A DNA stretch of 64,000 bases from Lepidurus packardi (taxonomy: Eukaryota; Arthropoda; Branchiopoda; Notostraca; Triopsidae): positions 3,704,375-3,768,374 of the forward strand of contig JAKZAN010000002.1 in NCBI GenBank assembly GCA_023053545.1. Direction: 5' to 3'. Below are positions 53,101 to 64,000 of this stretch, one piece after another (the first letter of the stretch is position 1; the number at the start of each line of letters is the position of its first letter). The translations under genes and the position numbers were made by a program. Below the pieces are notes generated by a model. The model ran no database searches. It was not told the origin of the DNA and saw only the letters and a program-made list of their open reading frames with translations.

Positions 53101-56100
53101 GCATAGAGCTCGTTCTCGAATCGGGGCATATCATCCACGTACACTGCTTCACCTATAAAACATAAGAAAGGAACAAAGAATATTTTTAAAATCTGAAATT
53201 AATCAAATAAATAATACAAATTTTTTAATTAACAAATTAATTGATAATTGTACCTGAGACTTGTCTGAAAGCAGAAGCATGTGGCAATGGTCTACCAATA
53301 GGGTCCATTTCAGGCTGGTCTTTTGGCACCTTAAAATAATACGATTACAATGCCAACTTAGAATTAAAAAACATAACATTCGCTGAAAAAAAGATTTGTC
53401 TTACCAGTTCATAGACTTGAGTACTGCGAGGCAAGTGGTGAAGTTCTTTTTCGATAGCACTTTCGTATTGGGCAGGTACTGGCTCGCTGAGAATACCCTC
53501 GGCGTGAAGGGTTTTAGCTACAGATAAATAGAACTTGAAGAAGAAACTAAGGCATAGTGATTGCCGGAAAGGAACCATTCCGCCCGGGGCTGAAGGAGAC
53601 AAGGGTAGATCTTGTAGTAAAAGTTGGCACGCATCTTCTAAGAGACTCTGATCCCATTGCCTGTAGAAATTCTTAAGCAATTGCGCTAATTTTTGGGGTT
53701 CATTTTTAAAACCTTCCGACAAGCGAATTCATGGTCAAACGAGCCATGACAGTGGTCGGCGCCATTCCTCCGAAAGCGAGCGAGATTTCTTCAATGATGG
53801 ATGTTTGCTTTTGAAAAATTACTCGTAAGCCCGCGTTGGCAATAGCAATGTCGTCTTCTCGTCTCTTGGCTTGTTTAAAACCCGCAAAAAACTCGCTCTA
53901 AATTAAGGCGGTCATTTTTTTTCATGCATATAAAGAAGAATTAAGAAAGTTTCACTGGTTTAGTGTAAGGGATTAAGATGGACAGGAGGATTTCGTGGGG
54001 AAGAACGATATTCTTGCGATAAGATGTATAGAACTTGTCGTCCATGATTGCCGTCCGGGTACCGTCTTAAGAGATTATATGCAACGGTAATAAATATTTG
54101 AAAGTATAAGTCGCTTAAGAAAAGAGGTTATACCAATGCTTTGCAATTCTAATTCACAGCCGGCGGCCATAAAAAGTGGATTTAAATCAGAGATAGGGCT
54201 CCCAGTCATGATATTCCCTGCGATAGCCTAACAAACAGAACAAATTTGAATAATAATTATTAGGAAGAAGATCAGTCGATTATTACAGCTGCGTTGCGGA
54301 TTTGTTTGCCAGCGAACCATTGTAGCATCTCTTTAATAGCTTGGAACACTTTGGTGTCAGATTCAGGTCTCTTTTCAATTTCTTCGCTGAGCACCAGGCC
54401 CATATTTGTTAACGTAACAGCGCCGCCGAGTTTAAGCCCCTTTTCAGTGTGCGTGATGGTTTGCAACTCCAGAATCCGTACTGGTTGAATAAGCACCGGG
54501 TAGTCGCAGTGTTTAAACTTCATTTCCAAGCCTTTTACGTAAAAAGAAATGATTCTTTGTATAAAGCTAACATTAGCATGTTGTTTACCGATTTCTGTAT
54601 TGCCGACGACGATCTTCGCATAAGGGTGCATAGATTTGAGTTCCAGAAGCTGCTCTAAGGTGGTAGGACGGTACCACGTGACTCGTTGTCCTTTAAACAC
54701 CAGAAATTCTTCGTCAAGTTGTTTCGACATCTGTAGCATGTCGAGGAGATAATATTATAAGCAAAGAAAATGACGCTGACGGAGAAACATTTCTACTTGT
54801 AAAATCGGAGGGAAAATTGTCTCCTGGGAAGGGTCATAAGGTGCGAAATTGGGCTCGCCCATGATTCCATGCGCAACTCCTTTACGCAATTCTGCGTCAT
54901 CAGCAGTGCCATTCGCAGTCATGCAACACTGTCCGTTAACCTTCCCGCCGCAGCAGTTACCCTCAGTTTCTCTAGCAAAGGTCTTGTAACCTTCAAGAAT
55001 CGGGCGATAGCCTGTGCACCGGCAGAGGTTGCCTAAAATGGAACCAAAATGTCTTATGATAACGAGAAGGCTGTGCTAACAGAACAATTCTTGTAGGTTG
55101 TAGTGCTTTTTTTCAGCTTCAGGGTCACGGACGGTCAGGGGGGCTAGTCAAAACTGGTTCGGGATCTAATGTTTAAACTACTAGAAACGTGGTTTGATTG
55201 AAGATTTTTTTTTTAACCGAAGGGGTTGGATTTATGGTCAAAACTGGTATTTTGAATTTGTAGTTTAGAAGCCGAGATTGGTTTCCTTTTTAGAAGCCTA
55301 AACTTGTTTTTGAGTCAATTTTTAATAACTAAAAAGTCATAAACTTTATCACCCTATTAAGGCGAATAAACTTAGCCATACATTAAATAATCTCTCATAA
55401 ATTATATTCTTAAAAATAGATTTGCTCGAGAACACATTATTCTTAATTAAAGCTATTTTAATTTGAATAACTTGTTACAATTTCTCAAGCGCTTAGAACC
55501 GCCAAAGAATACACTCTTAAGTAACAGTAATGACAAAAGTACCTTGGAAACTTTCTTCAATATCAAATACGGAAGGCGACGGATTATTGCGCAGAAGAGC
55601 ATACATGGACATAACAAAGCCTGGAGTGCAAAATCCACACTGCGAACCATGAGCTTTGGCCAATCTTTCTTGGACGGCATGTAGACGGGTTTTTGTACTG
55701 CCGAGACCTTCCACAGTCGTCACGGCCATTCCGTGGACGGCGCAAACAGGCGTCAAACACGCATTCACGGCGAAATTCCTATTTCGAGGGCGAATGAGTA
55801 CCGAAAAAAATCACGACACTACAACATATAACAGAAAGTTTCGGTCCAAGAAAAGAATTAACAATAGACAAAGCTGTATACAATAAAGATATTTGGTTAC
55901 GTAATTCGTTGCTGGGTTCTATCAAAGCGAGCCAACATGACCGTGCACGCTCCACAACCTCCTTCCCCGCAGCCGAGTTTGGTTCCACATAATCGAACTA
56001 CAAATATAGTGCGCACTGTAAAAACTCTTCGTTGATAAGCCAAAGAGATTGTGCAACATACGTTTATTGCGCAAGTAATAGAGGAGAGTCCATTCCGGGT

Positions 56101-56170
56101 CAGGCTGGGTCTCTTCGATGCAAGTTCCGTTGACGAAAAACAGGAGAGTTGACACTGAATCGGGAATCAT
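50117..56170 (-). CDS. XDH: Xanthine dehydrogenase
   Basis: Twenty-three exons from 56170-56062, 55997-55901 and 55778-55543 to 50706-50452, 50397-50230 and 50167-50117, giving 1340 residues (human 1333). It oxidises hypoxanthine to xanthine and then to urate with NAD+. First 2Fe-2S domain: [17 protein letters not shown]; second: [19 protein letters not shown] and [20 protein letters not shown] domain: [10 protein letters not shown] and [15 protein letters not shown]. Molybdopterin domain: [37 protein letters not shown] and the catalytic glutamate in [27 protein letters not shown] and the C-terminal KPWSIVV favour XDH over aldehyde oxidase. ATG 56170 is the only in-frame start found; the frame is open further 5' without an ATG. 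The final 17-codon exon was placed by its [10 protein letters not shown] motif. Introns are mostly 50-70 bp apart from one of 510 bp (55033-55542). Confidence 0.94.
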
Positions 56171-56832
56171 GTTTAGATTTTTTTTTTCAAGATCGAGAGT
56201 CAGGGTGTTAAACTCGCTATCAGATTGAGTATTGTCTTGATGGCTTGCTGTCTGATCGGCGAATGAACCAACTTCTGCACATAAACGAGCCTTCTTTTCC
56301 ACTTCCCGGCAGCTACAAGCGCTACGCACGCACTACGCACTGCCTTCACTTTAGACACTCCACAAAATAAAGGTTTTGAGAGGGTTCAAAGGGTAACCCA
56401 GATTCCTGTTGGCGAGTTTTATTAAAACAGGCAAACAAATTCTCATCTGGAGGGGCTTTTTTAGTTGCTCTGGCTAGATTCCAGAGACAGAACCACTTTT
56501 GCTACTTCCAATCAATTTTCTTCAGCCAAATGAAGAACATTATGTAACTCCATGGCCTTCTCGAAACGTAGAGACTGGTTTTCGAATAGCTCTACAGAGA
56601 ATACAGACAAGCTGTCCTGGGTTAAGCTCTCAACGTGGGGATTTTAAAATCTCCATATGTGAGTCTTACAACACGAACTCTAGAATTCTTCGGAATTATA
56701 ACGCTGTACTCGATATTGATTTTATGCTTTCGAGCCCCCCCCCCAATTTTAACATGTTAGAAGAGAAATTGTTTTTTATTCTTTTTAACAAGGAACTGTA
56801 TTGACAACTGGTACAAGAGGGGTTAATAATCA
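56171..56832. other. Intergenic region between XDH start and CCDC97 3' end
   Basis: About 660 bp; XDH promoter and CCDC97 3' UTR. A run of about 10 C lies at 56737. No other coding segment recognised. Confidence 0.45.
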
Positions 56833-58066
56833 TTAGTCTTCGTCGAAATATCGTTCTTCTTCATCTCTCGCTTGTAACTCCAAGTTATCGTATTCGGTAT
56901 TGCTATCAACCGCGCTACGAAAGGAAAAAGTTACAACTTAAGTAGTTCTAACTTTCTTATTATTTACTCACGCGTAGTCAAAATCCTCGTCTTGGCCCTC
57001 TAAAAAACTTCGGTACATTGAACTGACGAATTCTTCACGAAACATTAACCGTTCTTCCTCGGTTATGTTTGGCTTCAGCCCATGGTCTGGTTTACCCCCT
57101 TCTTCCTTTTCTTCATCTTCAGAAGAGTCAAATTCTTCTTCCCAGGCACTCGCTTCTCTTTCCTGCTTCTGTCGCCGTTTGGAGGAAACTCTATCTCGAT
57201 CTGCATGTTCCAGTAGCAAAGTAGACAAACTATAAAGAAAGGAAATTGTATTGCTAAAGAAAATTCATTTAAAATAGCACATTTCTGTACCTGCACATCT
57301 CGCCTTCAGGCTCTAATTGACTCCGCTCCTCCGCAGTCAAGTATTTACCAAGGAGATGTTCAAACAGATGTGGATTCCGCTGTTTCATGGCGTGGTCGCT
57401 GAAGTACTCTCCTTGGTCAACGAGTTTCTTCATGGCTTCATAGCGACGGTTCTTTACCAGCACATTGTTGTTGAACTTGCATTGCATTCTCTCGATTTCC
57501 TTCAAATGAAAATCGACTTCATAAACGCCTCTGTACTGGGCGAAAACACACAAGTGTTCAGCTTTTAAGAACTGGCCGAAACGGGCCAAAAAGTTGGCGG
57601 GGTTCTGTTCGAGAATCTCTTTAGCAATCTTTTTCTTTTGGTTTCGAGTCAGTTCGGCTTCATCGCGTTGTTGATTGCGAAAAAACGCTGATGATTTGGA
57701 GACGTGGATCAGCATTCTGTTCCTGAAATAACTCAGGATTGCTGGGCTTGTTAGCATAGACGCTTTTTCGCTTATGCTTTCCATCGCTTTCTCCACCTCT
57801 TCTTCTGATTCTCCTGGCTCGCTTTCAGCCTCCATTTCGAATTCCTCTCCTTCCAGGTTAGGTAAATCTTCATTTCTGCTGGGCCTGCCAACGACAGCGT
57901 TAAATCCTGGCACTAATTGAGGCAGAGCTGCAGCTGGCTCCTGGTTGGCGGGCTCAGGGACACTTCCATTAGCAAAACCTCCCCATAGCGGTTGATGTTC
58001 GAATTCATCCTGGCTTTCGTCACTTTCATTATGATACGCATGAGCGTTGGCTGGGAACATTACCAT
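56833..58066 (-). CDS. CCDC97: CCDC97 homologue
   Basis: Three exons, 58066-57291, 57229-56972 and 56914-56833, 371 residues with consistent phases. An acidic N-terminal half is followed by the conserved core FLARFGQFLKAEHLCVF, then RNRRYEAMKKLVDQGEYFSD and HLFEHLLGKYLTAEER. The end is the family's signature: FREEFVSSMYRSFLEGQDED, DNLELQARDEEERYFDED. CCDC97 is a little-studied, mainly nuclear protein associated in vertebrates with the SF3B splicing factor; that function is literature knowledge, not visible here. It is head-to-head with XRCC4, 861 bp between start codons. Confidence 0.87.
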
Positions 58067-58927
58067 ATTTGCATAAGCTTTAGTTTAGCGCAAAGGAATA
58101 ATCTATGACAGTGTAATATGAATGGTAGTCACATAAATTTGCAATATATATTTTCTACCGGTTTCCTTTCGACTTCACAAATCGATTTAGACTATCCAGC
58201 TTGTTGTCACGTTTTGCAAACGAAACTGCTTTGGCTTTTGCAATGTTATTGTTTGTATGTATTACAAAACGTGAAGCGCGAATGAGAAAACATTAAATGC
58301 GAAACGATGGCTGCGAAATGTACTCAAATGTGAAACTGCGTAAACCTACGGAATAAACACAACATACTATTGATTACAATGTACAATTAATTATAAAATT
58401 TAAAATAAAATAAATTTCACAAAATTTTTTTTCACAATGAACTAATTTTAACATTTCTAATGTCAATGAAATTCCGAGTGTTTCGAGTAAATAAACCGGT
58501 GAATAAAACTTAATCGTCATTACTACAAAAAGGAGTAATCATCCAGATAACGGCACAGACCTAAGTACTTATTTTTCTAAGTACTTATTCATTAAACAAT
58601 TAAATTATTTCTAAATTAAAGTTGAATAGTTGAAATCCGAAATTACATTGTCGAAAACCGAAATTTTACATTAAATTTAATTTTGTACGTAGTCTACTTC
58701 GTAAATATCATAAGATAAAATTTAGCAAGTCTGAAAGCTCAAAGTCGTCTATTTAAAGTTAATTATAATAAAATTGCTCGAAGTTCCACCTGTTCCGAGT
58801 CTTCATCTTGGCATTAGATGGCGTACGTGTCTTTTGCGCCAAATTCTAGTTTGTTTTCATTGCGTGCATGCTGTTTACTGGTCGAAAAGCTCTTCAGGAA
58901 TATTGGTGATTTCAAAAGTTAGTGCAA
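58067..58927. other. AT-rich divergent region between CCDC97 and XRCC4
   Basis: About 860 bp, strikingly AT-rich at 58380-58760. It must hold two promoters. TAAGTACTTATT occurs twice near 58560-58590. No coding segment seen. Confidence 0.5.
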
Positions 58928-60029
58928 ATGGCACCTAGAACATGTATTGCTAGTCTGAAGCTGATCAATGAAGATACATTCTTGGTAAAGCTAGATTGGG
59001 ACGGACAAGACTTAGATGCCTTGCTCATCAACTATTATCGACAAACAGTATGGAATGGCAAAGTATAGTAACAACACAGCCGACATTAACTTACTTCGTT
59101 TTATTCAGTTATTTTTATTAATGCAAGGCGAATGGCAGGATCTTTACACTTTCAAGAATGACGGGAAAGTAGATGCATGTGGAAAGGGGGAAAAGAGAAT
59201 ATCTGGCCTTTGTAAATGAAGCCAACTAATCAAATTTTGATATGGAAGAGATGTTTGTCGACTTAAAATGTTTAGCGAACAGATTTTGAACAACTATGGT
59301 TTCTTTTCAGGTTGTGAAAGATGACTTGCAGCAATTCTCGACAATTTTGGACATGCCTATGGAAGACTACATCCAAGAGCTTTACAATGCTTGCTCTTCG
59401 AAAAGCCCATCGCCGTATTCTGCTACTTACGAAACCAGTTCCTTCGTTCTCAAGAAACATCACGACGGAGTCGCTATTAAGCTAATTGAGATCGCAATGC
59501 AAGAGGTACTTCGAGTTGTCTTAAGTTTCTATTTTACAATAGTTTCCTTTTACAGGGAAACTTTGCCCATATTCTTCCTGTGGTTATGCAACAACTATTA
59601 TCGGACAACACTCGTCTAATGTCAGAAACTTCTCATTTACAAAACCAATGCCGAGAGCTAAGTGATGCTCGAGATCGGCTTCTTAAACGCTTAGAAGAGA
59701 CTGCCGACATCAAAACCCAGGTCGAATCACAGCTATTTGCCAAATTCCTTCCAATTCTCAATGCTAAGAAGGAAAAAATCGCCGAGCTGCTAGCCCAGCA
59801 ACAGTCAAAAGGTTATAAAAAAGAAAAGAAGGCAGTACTTACTAAACATGTCACTAATATTCTCATTTTTGTTTCAGTCGATTCTAAAGCGACCCAAGCA
59901 ACGCGATCAAGTTCCAGCAACACTTCTACCCCTCCCCTTTCTTTTTCTCCTGATGGCGCCTATGATGAAGACACCGACGTCGAGACAGACGTAGAAACTT
60001 CCAGCAAACGGGCTAGGAAAGGGACCTAA
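58928..60029 (+). CDS. XRCC4: XRCC4, non-homologous end-joining factor
   Basis: Four exons, 58928-59062, 59311-59505, 59556-59811 and 59878-60029, giving 245 residues (human 334-336). The N-terminal head runs through VKLDWDGQDLDALLINYYRQ and VWNGKVVKDDL. A helical stalk follows (LSDNTRLMSETSHLQNQCRE), then the ligase IV-binding segment LFAKFLPILNAKKEKIAELL, aligning with human LYKRFILVLNEKKTKI. A Ser/Thr-rich acidic tail ends SSKRARKGT, a basic cluster that may serve as nuclear localisation signal. XRCC4 scaffolds DNA ligase IV at double-strand breaks. The homodimer coiled coil is short but present. The C-terminal tail is shorter than in human. Confidence 0.87.
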
Positions 60030-62964
60030 AATGCAGGTTGGACATTTACTTCTTTCTTCTTTTTTTCGATTATTCTCTCCGCCTTCCCAATTTATCCACA
60101 ACCAATTGTCAACCTGGCCAAGCAAAAGTTTCTTGCGTCTCTGCTTTTCCTACTTAGTCCCAGTCCGGGATTGAATCAGTGGACGTTTTTGACGGGCTTA
60201 CATTATCCATGCAAATGAGATCCTTGTTTTTGGCCCAATAGTTTGACGTTGCTCCCTGGCTTTTTCAACTTACTCCCAGAGTACCCATCTGTTCTATCTC
60301 GCAAAAGAATCTTGACAAGCAGAGTTTTAAGGCAAACATGCTGTTCGCTCCAAAAGCTTTGAAAAGTTTTGATGGCGATCTTTTCCGACATTAAGGGTGC
60401 CTATATAACCTAGTTTCGGACGTTTTGGACACCTAATGTTTGCGTTAATCGCTTGTCCATTTCGAACAAAGTCTTTAGTGAAAGTGCTCGTCCTTGTTGT
60501 TCAATTGCGCAGATTTCTCTGTAGAAAAATATCTTATAGATCTTTTTAGTTGAACTCTTGACTTGTTATTCTCGCTAAAAAAGATCTAATCTGCCCTCAT
60601 AAAGACCAAAAAGGCGAAAGAACGCAAACTGATTAGAAAATCCCAATCAAGAACCCCCACACATGTCTGAGTGCAAGAGCCGTTATTTATCCACATCTTA
60701 TCTTTTTGGCGAGTTCATTATCAAGCCCTCCCACAGTCTAAATTAATTCCGTGAAGCAAATAGCATTTTTACTATTTCAGTGATAGCACGGTAGAGACAA
60801 CCCACACCAGCTGGGTTTTCTCTAAGACTATTAAATATAATTGATTGGAAATAATCAAGCTTGAGAAGAATTGGGTCAAGGAAGGTGACAAAAATAGAGA
60901 AAACATTAAAGATCGGTTATACTTATAGAATTATTTAGCTTGATAGAACTAAGAAAAATTGGCAGATGGACCTGACGCAATTTTGTGTCATGCGCAGGAT
61001 CGAGTATCGGGATTTTTTTTTTATTTAGACCTTAGACCAAAGTGTAGATATTAAACCGTATCAGCAATATTATCGCAAAGAGGGGAGTTTAAACCTCCCC
61101 AGCTTTTATTAAACCACACACAAGGGGTTTTGTGCTGGCACTGTCATGGTCACCAGTCTTTTTAGCGCAGGTGATCGTGATCGAATGATTGCATATTGCT
61201 GATCAATCCTATTGTTTTCAATTCAACACTGTTTAAAGGTGTCAGAAGTCCTGTTATGTCGTATCGTAGTTGAGTTTGTTCTACGGAGAAAAATATACAA
61301 CAGAATGTGTAGTTATAACTTTGACGATCGCATTACGGAATCGTGTGCTTATTACAACAATGGTAGTGCAAATGGTAACTCTTCATTGGCCGACGAATGG
61401 CCATTGATGTACGGGAATGGATACAATAATGGATATAACATGTTCGTCGAAGACGAATATAGTCGGTAACAAAGAAAAAAAAACGAAAGAAATGTCACAA
61501 ATTTTCCTTCACTGAAGTAGGGGGAAATGGTTCGAAAGTCGAGTTTTTCATTGTTGACGAAAATTGTCAATGTGCAGCAATGCGAGTACTTACTTCTTGG
61601 AGTGAGGTCTGAGGGCCCAACAATGAACCTTGAAGATACAGTGATAGGCCATAAATTAATTTTTGAGCTTCCTGGAGTCTTTTTTTAACGCGATTCTGCG
61701 TTTAATTTCGTCTTCTACCATGGAAAGAATTTACAAAAACTGGTTAGGTCAGTCCGCTGGGTTGATTTAATTAGGGTCACCGAAGCGGTTTAGATTTTCT
61801 TGTGAACAGTAAAGCTCCTTGAAAAATGTTTGCCTTACCGGAAAATTTGACTAAAAGGAAAATTTAGCTGGATTTAGTTCGCTCCCTTGGTTTTGTCACA
61901 ACAGATAAATGAATTGAGAGGATTGAGAGAAGGGGCTTAAAGGAACTGTGTCCCTCAAGTTGGCGGATCTGCCCTAAAACTGCGCATATATATGATACCC
62001 ATGCCGACTCTATTATTGGAGCTGTCAAAGTTCCCCCCGCAACGCGCGAAAGTGAAGGGTTTTGCCACCATTTTGGCGCGGGGGTGGCAAAAAGCTGAGC
62101 AAGAGTAGCGGGAGGAATTTCAGAAAACACTTTTGCCCCATGTCCACACCTGTGTCTTTTTCTTTTGCCGCAGCCGCCCCTTATTGAAAACTTTGTTGGG
62201 TTAATCTCGAGGTTTTCCGAGGTTTCGCTCAAGCTTTTGCCTGGGCTAAAAGCTCTCGTCCTCAATTGTTGGCCACACACCACGCATTGCAACAATAACG
62301 CGAGTAAAAAGGGCGTTTTCGGACTTAACCCCCTGTTGAATTTTCTCGAACAGATGGTTTTGAGCACAGTGTATATAGGTTTCCGAGTTTATTGGGTTCG
62401 ACTATTTAGGGAATTTTGGCGGTTGAGTGGGGTGGGTCAAACGATATATTTGAGATTCATTGTTGCGACAATTCCGAGCTTGTTTTTAAGAGCTAAAGCA
62501 GAGGCTAGAGCACACCTTTGGGCTTGTGTTTAACTAGCGCCAAACCGCTCAAACCATCTGTTGGACTTTACGTTTATGGGCGATCACAAAAAGAGACAGA
62601 CAAAATGACGTCAGTGGGTTGATATTGCTACTCTGGAGCCACCTTTATTTTTTGTTAATTTTTAGGCAGATAACACTATTATCAGGCTGAGGATTTTTTT
62701 AGGGAATATAACACATCTCGCATAAATTCCCAGTCAAATTTCTGGTTAAATTAAACTTTTCTCGCGATTTCTGTGAAGTCTATGTCTTTTAAAAAGTCTA
62801 AGTTTTGTGGGCGCAATTCAAACCCTCACGAAGGAAAAGTCGAAGTTTTATGAGCGACTGTTTATTTTGGTGGCCTGTCTAGCGAGTTTTCAGCACACCT
62901 GCGAAAGGTGTGCTAGGCCACCGTTTTTCCCTCCCATTTTGACTCCGTACACACCTAAAGCTGG
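60030..62964. other. Gene-poor region
   Basis: About 2.9 kb with no recognisable gene. A short open frame 61305-61469 (+) would encode an Asn/Tyr-rich 54-residue peptide starting MCSYNFDD; it has no family match I know. Overlapping open frames on both strands at 61864-62533 are judged chance. Confidence 0.4.
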
Positions 62965-63309
62965 TCATTGAGGAAAACTGCGTTTAGTTATTTCCCCCCA
63001 TTGACCAGGTTTTTTGGGGCCCCGAAAACTTACTACGGCGACTTCCGGTTTTCGGGCGATTTTGGGTAAATAGGGAGAATTTCGAGCTAGAGGCGTGAGT
63101 TCTTCTATAGAAGCCGGTTCTTTCTTTGGTTTTTGGTCTGTCTTTTTACCTGTAGGAGGTTGGATAACTGTGGCGAATTTAACGCTGGCATGGCGGATAA
63201 AGTAAATGATTGAATACCTGTGTATCCGAGAAGGTGTGACAACTCCGTCAACTCCGGTGGGATTTAATAATATATAAGGTTGTGTGACAAATGGCTTCCT
63301 CGGCTCCAT
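62965..63309 (-). CDS. Orphan 114-residue open reading frame
   Basis: ATG to TGA without interruption, 114 residues, basic and proline-rich, ending RGPKKPGQWGEITKRSFPQ. It may be spliced: a GTATTC donor overlaps codon 31 and a CCACAG acceptor lies 50 nt downstream. No signal peptide, membrane helix or known motif. Length alone is weak evidence, and no homologue is recognised. Confidence 0.25.
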   Translation of the reverse strand: MEPRKPFVTQPYILLNPTGVDGVVTPSRIHRYSIIYFIRHASVKFATVIQPPTGKKTDQKPKKEPASIEELTPLARNSPYLPKIARKPEVAVVSFRGPKKPGQWGEITKRSFPQ

Positions 63310-64000
63310 CCCTAGCTTGGGATCCTTCTCTTTTTAGTTGAAAAAGATTTCGGATGCCCTTTTGGGCCGATACCTGTGCTGTATAGCTAGACGACAGTGT
63401 TTAGCTCTGTAGTAGAAGTGTATACAATCCGACTGATCTTGCCACCCATACTGCAATACAGAGCCCCACGTTTTCCGCCTCATCACCTCGCCTCTATGTG
63501 AAATCGTCATTTTCTTCTCCTCTATTCACTTGTTTAACCTATGGATTCCCTCTCCCCCTCTTCATTTTGGCTGCAGAACTGTAATATTATCCAATGCTGA
63601 TTATTTATAAACACTTTTGCTCACAAATTGCATGGTGGCTAAATTAAATTAACCTATCTTTAACCACTGTTCTCATTTATTCTTAAAAATATCGTATGAA
63701 ATCACGTGAAACCTTCGACGCACCAGTGTTTCATGTAATTTATGAGAGTCTTGCTAGGGAAATGTTAGAAAAGCTTTTAATGAGATAAATTTGAAACGAC
63801 TGACCTAGAATTTAGTATGTGATTGAATGGAGTGGCAGTCTACTGTCCAAGTGAGGCACACACTCAAGATCGAGATGATTTTTAAGAAGTTCGGGGAATG
63901 AGAAATGGTCAAGGCAAAGAGAGAGAGAAAAGAGGGCTATAACACTTGGTCTAAAGGACGTAGTTAAATATATGGTAATCCCCTGTTAGGTTTTGTTATG
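63310..64000. other. Terminal stretch without recognised genes
   Basis: About 690 bp, AT-rich; no coding, RNA or repeat feature supported. Confidence 0.4.

Noticed and set aside
50117..56170. Aldehyde oxidase instead of xanthine dehydrogenase
   Set aside because: [19 protein letters not shown] and the C-terminal motif follow XDH; aldehyde oxidases differ at these sites.
61864..62533. Open frames of 167 (-) and 122 (+) residues on opposite strands
   Set aside because: They overlap antisense to one another, with no domain, and neither has supporting splice or promoter signals.

Overview
The window is eukaryotic nuclear DNA from an animal, most likely an arthropod or another compact-genome ecdysozoan. 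Every conserved gene is split by short introns, mostly about 44-90 bp, with GT...AG borders, and exon joins preserve the reading frame. The gene set is metazoan: Kif26, TMEM245, a DEG/ENaC channel, Zwilch, a huckebein-like zinc-finger factor, a class A GPCR, EEIG1/FAM102, TTK/Mps1, MTR, nidogen, TMX1, xanthine dehydrogenase, CCDC97 and XRCC4. Weak arthropod hints are a short TTAGG tract, a FRPW motif in the zinc-finger protein, and a TATA box plus TCAG initiator in front of a secreted-peptide gene. The species cannot be named from the sequence.

Layout: 1-5738 (+) is the 3' part of a Kif26 kinesin gene, starting inside the end of the motor domain. 6124-10360 (-) is TMEM245, whose last-but-one intron carries a 1059-bp fold-back transposon (6612-7670) flanked by TTAA. 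11755-13732 (+) is a DEG/ENaC channel and 15114-17397 (+) is Zwilch. 19281-20388 (-) is a three-finger C2H2 factor and 23424-24759 (-) a divergent rhodopsin-class receptor. 26449-30550 (-) is an EEIG1/FAM102 homologue with a 1.8-kb first intron. 31411-33403 (-) is TTK/Mps1, divergent from 34228-39409 (+), a complete cobalamin-dependent methionine synthase. 40457-46008 (+) is nidogen. 47306-47671 (+) is a small six-cysteine secreted peptide gene that I do not recognise. 48521-49538 (-) is TMX1, 50117-56170 (-) xanthine dehydrogenase, and 56833-58066 (-) CCDC97, divergent from 58928-60029 (+), XRCC4. 60030-64000 is gene-poor.

The genes are unrelated housekeeping, signalling and matrix genes, and no operon or cluster logic is visible. 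Two encode kinetochore/spindle-checkpoint proteins (Zwilch, TTK), which I take as chance. The least ordinary features are the near-perfect inverted-repeat element transcribed inside TMEM245, the unassigned cysteine-rich peptide gene with a textbook core promoter, the receptor lacking several class A hallmark residues, and several long G/C homopolymers. Exon borders were assigned by eye from splice consensus, phase and similarity to known families recalled from memory; no alignment was run.
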